Below are positions 15,233-19,106 of a stretch of 19,106 bases of DNA, piece after piece. This DNA is from DASYYE01 sp035946955. GTDB lineage: Bacteria > Actinomycetota > Actinomycetes > Streptosporangiales > Streptosporangiaceae. A model generated the notes under the pieces. It did not search any database. It saw nothing but the letters and a program-made list of their open reading frames with translations, and was not told where the DNA came from. How positions within the stretch are numbered: position 1 is the first letter of the stretch; every line of letters begins with the position of its first letter. The stretch is taken from NCBI GenBank assembly GCA_035946955.1, contig DASYYE010000222.1:1-19106 (forward strand). Direction: 5' to 3'. The position numbers and the translations under genes were made by a program.

Positions 15233-15733
15233 TTACCGGGCCACCGAGTACCCGGGCTGTGGGCTCTCGGGCCCGGCCGTCTCAGCAGGCACACTGCGCG
15301 CCCGCCACACCCACTTCTTGTACGACCAGTAGCGGAACAACGTCGCCAGCACGAGGCCCGCGTTGACGGCGATGTTGTAGGAGAGGCCGCCGTCGAGGTG
15401 GAGCGGGTAGGTGAACGCGACGGGCAGTTCGGAGATGACCAACGCGATCCCGTTCATCACGAAGAACAGCACGGTCTCCCGGACCAGGCCACTGCGCGCA
15501 CGGTGGCTGTAGGTCCAGTACCGGTTGGCCGCGAAGGTGACTGCGGTCGCGAAGATGATCGCTATCGCTACCGAACTGATCCGGTCCAGCCCAGCCTGGT
15601 ACCGTAGCACGTTGGCACATACGTCAGTGATGACAAAACCGGCAAAGCCGACTATCCCAAACCGGGCGGCTTCGTGGATGAGCAGGCGAAACCGCCCATA
15701 CAGTGCTCCCAACCGCGCCCACGCAGAGGTCAC
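15233..15733 (-). CDS. GtrA-family membrane protein
   Basis: The 166-residue protein starts at GTG 15733. It has four hydrophobic segments (about 24-45, 52-72, 87-107, 119-138), the usual GtrA layout. Family features include RFGIVGFAGFVITDVCANVL, FAANRYWTYSHR (67-78) in the second segment's end, and LFRYWSYKKWVW (132-143) at the fourth. GtrA proteins are associated with moving or handling polyprenyl-phosphate-linked sugars across the membrane and often sit beside DPM1-like GT2 enzymes, as here: the GT2 gene is divergent and 161 bases away. The C-terminal 20 residues are polar and non-conserved. The start lacks a strong ribosome-binding site. Family is confident; the sugar is not known. Confidence 0.9.
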   Translation of the reverse strand: MTSAWARLGALYGRFRLLIHEAARFGIVGFAGFVITDVCANVLRYQAGLDRISSVAIAIIFATAVTFAANRYWTYSHRARSGLVRETVLFFVMNGIALVISELPVAFTYPLHLDGGLSYNIAVNAGLVLATLFRYWSYKKWVWRARSVPAETAGPESPQPGYSVAR

Positions 15734-15770
15734 GGTGCCGAGCCTAGCGGCATCCGGCCGCGGTGCCTCA

Positions 15771-15819
15771 CCGGTACCGAAAGGTCAAGCCGGAGTATCC
15801 GGTAACCGGTAGTATCTGG
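15771..15819. promoter_or_regulatory. Promoter-like region with repeated CCGGTA and AGTATCYGG before the GT2 operon
   Basis: AGTATCCGG (15794-15802) and AGTATCTGG (15811-15819) are direct repeats 17 bases apart, flanking CCGGT-A-ACCGG (15799-15809). Another CCGGTACCG lies at 15771-15779. TAGTAT at 15810-15815 fits an actinobacterial -10 (TANNNT) for the + strand, about 80 bases before the GT2 start; no clear -35 is seen. The region lies between divergent GtrA and GT2 genes. Confidence 0.38.
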
Positions 15820-15894
15820 CGGGTTCAGGGCGGGGGCAGATAGCGCTGGTCGCGGCCGGGTCCAGCATTGCCCAACGGCAGAGGAGAGCCCATC

Positions 15895-17217
15895 GTGGTC
15901 GAGAGTCGCCTCGCGGACGGCACCCTGGCAGCAGAACCTGGCGTGAGCACACCAGGACCTGGTGCGAGTGGGTGGGACGTCCCGCCGGGCACTGACCCCG
16001 ACATCCAGCTCCTGGTGCCCCAGGACGACGTCGCCTCACCCGAGGTGACCATACTCATCCCGGCCGTCAACGAGGAACGCACCATCGTCGAGTTCGTCCA
16101 GTGGTGCCACGATGGGCTCCGCGAGGCCGGTGCCGCGGGCGAGATCCTCATCGTGGACAGCTCGACCGACCGCACGCCCGAACTCGCCCTGGCCGGCGGG
16201 GCGCGTGTGCTCAAGACCCCCAAGCGGGGACTCGGCCGTGCCTATATCGACGCCCTGCCCTATGTCCGCGGCAGGTACGTGATCATGGGTGACGCTGACT
16301 GCACGTACGACTTCCGCAAGCTCGCGCCGTTCGTGGCCGCGATGCGCGGCGGCAGCGAGTATGCGATGGGCTCGCGCTGGAAGGGCTCGATCGAGCCTGG
16401 CGCGATGCCAGCACTGCACCAGTACTTCGGCACCCCGGTCACGACCTGGATCCTCAACCGTCTCTACGGCAGCCGCTTCAGCGACATCCACTGCGGGATG
16501 CGCGGCATCACCCGCGACGCGCTGTTCCGGATGGGTCTGGCCTCCCAGTCCTGGGAGTACGCCTCTGAGATGGTCCTCAAGTCGGTCCGGATGGACCTGC
16601 GGACCACTGAGGTACCGGTCACCTTCTACAAGGACCGCAACGGACGTCTCTCGCACCACAAGCGGTCAGGCTGGTTCTCCCCATTCCAGGCCGCGTGGAT
16701 CAACCTGCGCGCGATGTTCGTCCACGGTGCGGAGTTCTTCCTGTTCAAGCCGGGGATCGTGCTGCTCGCCCTGGGCCTGCTGCTCACCCTGCCACTCAGC
16801 TTCGGCGGGTTCACGGTCGGCCCCATCACGTTCAACCTCTACTGGATGCTGATCGGCCTGACCCTGTCGGTGCTGGGGCTGCAGAGCATCTACTTCGGCT
16901 GCCTGGCGCATGTCTTCCTCGACTACACCGGCCGGGCGCCGCAGCGCTGGCGGCAGCTCTTCCGCTACACCAGTACGGTGATCACCAGTGGGCTGGTCTT
17001 CGTGGCCGGCCTCGGGCTGGAAGCGGCCCTGCTCGCCTATTACGTGACCCATCACTTCTCACTGCCAGACACCACCTCCGTGCTCGACCACCTGGCGATC
17101 ACGGGTCTGCTTTTCATGATCATTGGTTTTTCGACGTTCTGCTTCACCCTCCTGCTGCACGCGACCGAGGTGCGTTACGGGGGGAAGCGCAACTTGCCGC
17201 CTGCTGACCCGCAGTAG
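15895..17217 (+). CDS. GT2-family glycosyltransferase with C-terminal membrane segments (DPM1/polyprenyl-phosphate-sugar synthase-like)
   Basis: GTG 15895 is chosen because GAGGAG (15881-15886) lies 8 bases upstream; a TTG nine codons earlier lacks one. The protein is 440 residues. After a non-conserved 48-residue head, a GT-A domain runs about 50-280: VTILIPAVNEERT (51-63), ILIVDSSTDRT (84-94), the metal-binding Asp-Ala-Asp at 133-135 in MGDADCTYDF, AMGSRWKG (157-164) and SDIHCGMRGI (196-205). Then come about four membrane segments (284-301, 312-340, 361-383, 401-422). Enzymes of this plan move a sugar from a nucleotide donor to polyprenyl phosphate on the inner face. It leads the operon with the GmhA-like, epimerase and GmhB-like genes, 15 bases before the next ATG, so its donor may be the sugar they make. 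Family is firm; sugar is inferred. Confidence 0.92.
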   Translation: MVESRLADGTLAAEPGVSTPGPGASGWDVPPGTDPDIQLLVPQDDVASPEVTILIPAVNEERTIVEFVQWCHDGLREAGAAGEILIVDSSTDRTPELALAGGARVLKTPKRGLGRAYIDALPYVRGRYVIMGDADCTYDFRKLAPFVAAMRGGSEYAMGSRWKGSIEPGAMPALHQYFGTPVTTWILNRLYGSRFSDIHCGMRGITRDALFRMGLASQSWEYASEMVLKSVRMDLRTTEVPVTFYKDRNGRLSHHKRSGWFSPFQAAWINLRAMFVHGAEFFLFKPGIVLLALGLLLTLPLSFGGFTVGPITFNLYWMLIGLTLSVLGLQSIYFGCLAHVFLDYTGRAPQRWRQLFRYTSTVITSGLVFVAGLGLEAALLAYYVTHHFSLPDTTSVLDHLAITGLLFMIIGFSTFCFTLLLHATEVRYGGKRNLPPADPQ

Positions 17218-17232
17218 TGGAGAAGGACTGGA

Positions 17233-17829
17233 ATGACATTCTCGAAGACGTTCGTCGAGGAGTCCGTCGCTGTGCTCACAGCGATCGACTCCGACACGAT
17301 CGAGCAGGTAGCCGAGGGGCTCGCAGCCGTCCGTGAACGCGGCGGGCGCCTGTTCATCATCGGCGTCGGTGGGTCCGCGGGGCACGCCTCGCACGCCGTC
17401 AACGACTTCCGCAAGATCTGCGGCTTCGAGGCCTACACACCAACCGACAACGTGTCGGAGCTCACCGCCCGCATGAACGACGACGGGTGGGACTCCACGT
17501 TCGCCGAGTGGCTCAAGGGCTCACGGCTCGGCGAGCGGGACGCCCTGCTCGTCTTCTCTGTTGGCGGCGGCAATGCGGAAAAGCGCGTGTCCACCAACGT
17601 GGTCGCCGCGCTCGAGCTCGGACGCGAGCGCGGCACCGCGATCTTCGGCGTCGTGGGACGCGACGGCGGCATGACAGCCCAGGTCGCCGACGCCTGCGTG
17701 GTCATCCCACCGCTGTATGCCGACCACATCACACCCCACACCGAAGGCCTGTGCGCCGTGGTCTGGCACCTGCTGGTGTCTCATCCGGCACTGGCTCAGG
17801 TGGCGACGCGATGGGAGTCGCTGCGGTGA
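17233..17829 (+). CDS. SIS-domain phosphosugar isomerase, GmhA-like
   Basis: The 198-residue protein starts at ATG 17233 behind AGAAGGA. It is a single SIS domain of GmhA length: FIIGVGGSAGHASHAVNDF (41-59) for phosphosugar binding, LLVFSVGGGNAEKRVS (105-120), and a C-terminal helix TPHTEGLCAVVWHLL (167-181). GmhA converts sedoheptulose 7-phosphate to D-glycero-D-manno-heptose 7-phosphate, the first step to activated heptoses. His54 and His179 align with metal-binding histidines of E. coli GmhA, but the residue matching its Gln172 appears to be Glu171, and the glutamate at the first metal site is not obviously kept. It may therefore be a divergent GmhA or a related isomerase. The epimerase start overlaps its stop, and a GmhB-like gene follows, which supports a heptose-type role. 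Confidence 0.87.
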   Translation: MTFSKTFVEESVAVLTAIDSDTIEQVAEGLAAVRERGGRLFIIGVGGSAGHASHAVNDFRKICGFEAYTPTDNVSELTARMNDDGWDSTFAEWLKGSRLGERDALLVFSVGGGNAEKRVSTNVVAALELGRERGTAIFGVVGRDGGMTAQVADACVVIPPLYADHITPHTEGLCAVVWHLLVSHPALAQVATRWESLR

Positions 17830-18815
17830 CCGGGCATGACATCCGGCGGGTTCTGGTCGTCGGCGGCGCGGGCTTTATCGGGTCCCACTTTGCCGACCGG
17901 CTGCTCGCCAGTGACGCGACCGAGCAGCTCACGGTGTACGACAACTTCTCCTCGGGGCGGGAGTGGCACCTGGCCGCGCACCAGGCGAACCCGAGGCTGA
18001 GAGTGGTCAAGGCCGATGTGACCGACCTCGAGGCCTTGTGCACCGCCATGGCCGGGCACGACACCGTGATCCACCTCGCCTCCAACCCTGACATCGCCCG
18101 CGCCATGACCGATCCGGCGATCGACTTCGACCAGGGCACGCTGCTCACCCACCACGTTGCCGAGGCCGCGCGCCGCTGTGGCGTGGGGATGGTGCTCTAC
18201 GCCTCCGGCAGTGGCGTGTACGGGGACCTCGGCCACGCCGAAGCTGCCGAGGACCACGGGCCGCTGGTCCCGGTGTCGACATACGGGGCGAGCAAGCTGG
18301 CTGGTGAAGCGCTCCTCTCCTCCTACGCGTTCATGTTCGGTATCACCGCGCGGGCGTTCCGGTTCGGCAACGTGGTCGGGCCGCGCCAGACCCATGGGGT
18401 CGGGTTCGACTTCATCCGGCGGCTGCTCGATGACCCGCACCGCCTGCGCATCCTCGGCGACGGCCAGCAGAGCAAGTCCTACATCCACGTGGCAGACGTC
18501 ATCGAGGCCGTGCTGCACGCGGCGCGCCAGGCGGCCGGTCCCTATGCGGTGTTCAACGTCGCCACCGGCGACTACGTCACAGTCACCGAGATCGCCGAAC
18601 TGGCCGTGGAAGTGGTGGGCCTGCCCGCTGGCAGCGTCGAGTTCGACTACACGGGCGGGGACCGCGGCTGGAAGGGTGACGTTCCGGTGGTCCGCATCAA
18701 CACCGACAGGATCCGCTCGCTGGGCTGGAAGAACGAGCGGACCGGACGGCAGGCCCTGCAGGCCTCGATGGAGTCCATGCTCGCCGACGCGCGTGAGGGG
18801 CGGTTCGACGGGTGA
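17826..18815 (+). CDS. NAD-dependent sugar epimerase/dehydratase (extended SDR)
   Basis: I favour GTG 17826 (GTGA overlap with the isomerase stop, GGGAG 8 bases upstream) over ATG 17811; this gives 329 residues. The Rossmann motif VVGGAGFIGSHF (11-22) and Asp39 bind NAD. YASGSGVYG (125-133) supplies the catalytic Ser/Thr region, and STYGASKLAGE (151-161) the Tyr153 and Lys157 pair. RFGNVVGPRQTHG and SYIHVADVIEAV are usual for extended SDRs acting on nucleotide sugars such as UDP-glucose 4-epimerase or GDP- and ADP-heptose modifying enzymes. Position between GmhA-like and GmhB-like genes suggests it acts on the activated heptose or a related sugar. The next gene starts within its stop (TGATG). 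Enzyme class is firm; substrate is not. Confidence 0.92.
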   Translation: MTGHDIRRVLVVGGAGFIGSHFADRLLASDATEQLTVYDNFSSGREWHLAAHQANPRLRVVKADVTDLEALCTAMAGHDTVIHLASNPDIARAMTDPAIDFDQGTLLTHHVAEAARRCGVGMVLYASGSGVYGDLGHAEAAEDHGPLVPVSTYGASKLAGEALLSSYAFMFGITARAFRFGNVVGPRQTHGVGFDFIRRLLDDPHRLRILGDGQQSKSYIHVADVIEAVLHAARQAAGPYAVFNVATGDYVTVTEIAELAVEVVGLPAGSVEFDYTGGDRGWKGDVPVVRINTDRIRSLGWKNERTGRQALQASMESMLADAREGRFDG

Positions 18816-19106
18816 TGGCGGCCCGCGGCCGCCCGGCCGTGTTCCTGGACCGCGACGGCGTGCTGACCGAAGCATCCGTCCGCGATGGCGTGCCCACGCC
18901 GCCGCGGACGCTGGCGGAGTTCCGGGTACTGCCGGGTGTCGCGCAGGCATGCGCGGACCTGCGGCAGGCCGGTTTTGTATTGGTCGTGGTGACCAACCAG
19001 CCTGACATCGCCCGCGGCACACAGGCGCGTGCCGAGGTCGATGCCATGAACGACCGGCTGCGCAGCCTGGTGCAGCTGGACGAGGTCTGTGTGTGCCCGC
19101 ATGACG
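18815..19106 (+). CDS. gmhB: HAD-family phosphatase, GmhB-like (5' part only)
   Basis: Only the first 97 residues are in the window; the frame is open to the edge. The HAD nucleophile motif VFLDRDGVLTEA (9-20; Asp12 and Asp14) and motif II VVTNQPDIARG (58-68) match D-glycero-D-manno-heptose 1,7-bisphosphate 7-phosphatase and histidinol-phosphatase relatives. CPHD (94-97) begins the zinc-binding loop expected in GmhB. GmhB removes the 7-phosphate before nucleotide activation. The ATG overlaps the epimerase stop (TGATG), and GTG one codon earlier is also possible. A missing kinase and nucleotidyltransferase would be expected just beyond the window if this is a complete heptose pathway. The family is confident; the sugar is inferred from neighbours. 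Confidence 0.87.
   Translation, partial: MAARGRPAVFLDRDGVLTEASVRDGVPTPPRTLAEFRVLPGVAQACADLRQAGFVLVVVTNQPDIARGTQARAEVDAMNDRLRSLVQLDEVCVCPHD

Noticed and set aside
17487..17810. Upstream extension of the epimerase frame inside the isomerase gene
   Set aside because: The extension is Arg-rich shadow sequence; the NAD-binding motif needs the start at 17811 or 17826.
17796..19022. 408-codon antisense frame across the epimerase and GmhB-like genes
   Set aside because: The opposite strand carries catalytic motifs of two enzymes throughout; the antisense product has none.
1..19106. Mobile elements, CRISPR arrays, attachment sites, replication origin
   Set aside because: No transposase, integrase, long terminal inverted repeats, regularly spaced repeats or DnaA-box clusters were seen.

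Overview
The window is dense, GC-rich DNA with actinomycete hallmarks: GTG starts, GC-ending codons, 1-8 base overlaps between same-strand genes, and families typical of Actinobacteria (a LytR-CpsA-Psr ligase with a LytR_C domain, an ABC adaptor carrying a peptidoglycan-binding domain, long disordered tails on membrane proteins). I cannot name the genus from sequence alone. No rRNA, tRNA, CRISPR array, insertion sequence or phage gene was seen. Most genes concern the cell envelope.

Layout. 1-2369 (-): a large GT-C-like membrane protein, 3' end outside the window. 2370-2709: divergent control region with a possible small ORF and short GACG-N3-CGTC dyads. 2710-4473 (+): LCP cell-wall glycopolymer ligase. 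4523-5206 (+): RelA/SpoT-type HD hydrolase, whose 3' end overlaps by 151 bases the 3' end of a convergent GT87-like membrane glycosyltransferase (5056-6360, -). 6361-6653: divergent intergenic region. 6654-7349 (+): IspD/TarI-family cytidylyltransferase. 7364-11001 (-): a four-gene operon, in transcription order lipoprotein, periplasmic adaptor, ABC ATPase, MacB-like permease, all overlapping. 11002-11117: divergent control region with two dyads on one centre. 11118-12997 (+): OmpR-type response regulator and histidine kinase. 13034-13187: a decayed copy of a histidine kinase 3' end. 13239-15197 (+): another large polytopic membrane protein, convergent with a GtrA-family protein (15233-15733, -). 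15895-19106 (+): GT2 glycosyltransferase, GmhA-like isomerase, NAD-dependent sugar epimerase and the start of a GmhB-like phosphatase, tightly packed.

How it may work together (inference). The right end looks like the start of a nucleotide-activated heptose (or related sugar) pathway behind a lipid-linked-sugar type GT2. GtrA proteins are associated with moving polyprenyl-phosphate sugars across the membrane, GT-C enzymes use such sugars on the outer face, and LCP proteins attach finished polymers to peptidoglycan. The cytidylyltransferase might supply a CDP-polyol or be an ordinary isoprenoid-pathway IspD. The middle block looks like a separate self-regulated unit: a two-component system divergent from an ABC exporter with a wall-binding adaptor and a cysteine-paired lipoprotein. 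The most unusual items are the histidine-kinase remnant, the concentric dyads at 11027-11083, the two-module lipoprotein and the convergent coding overlap.
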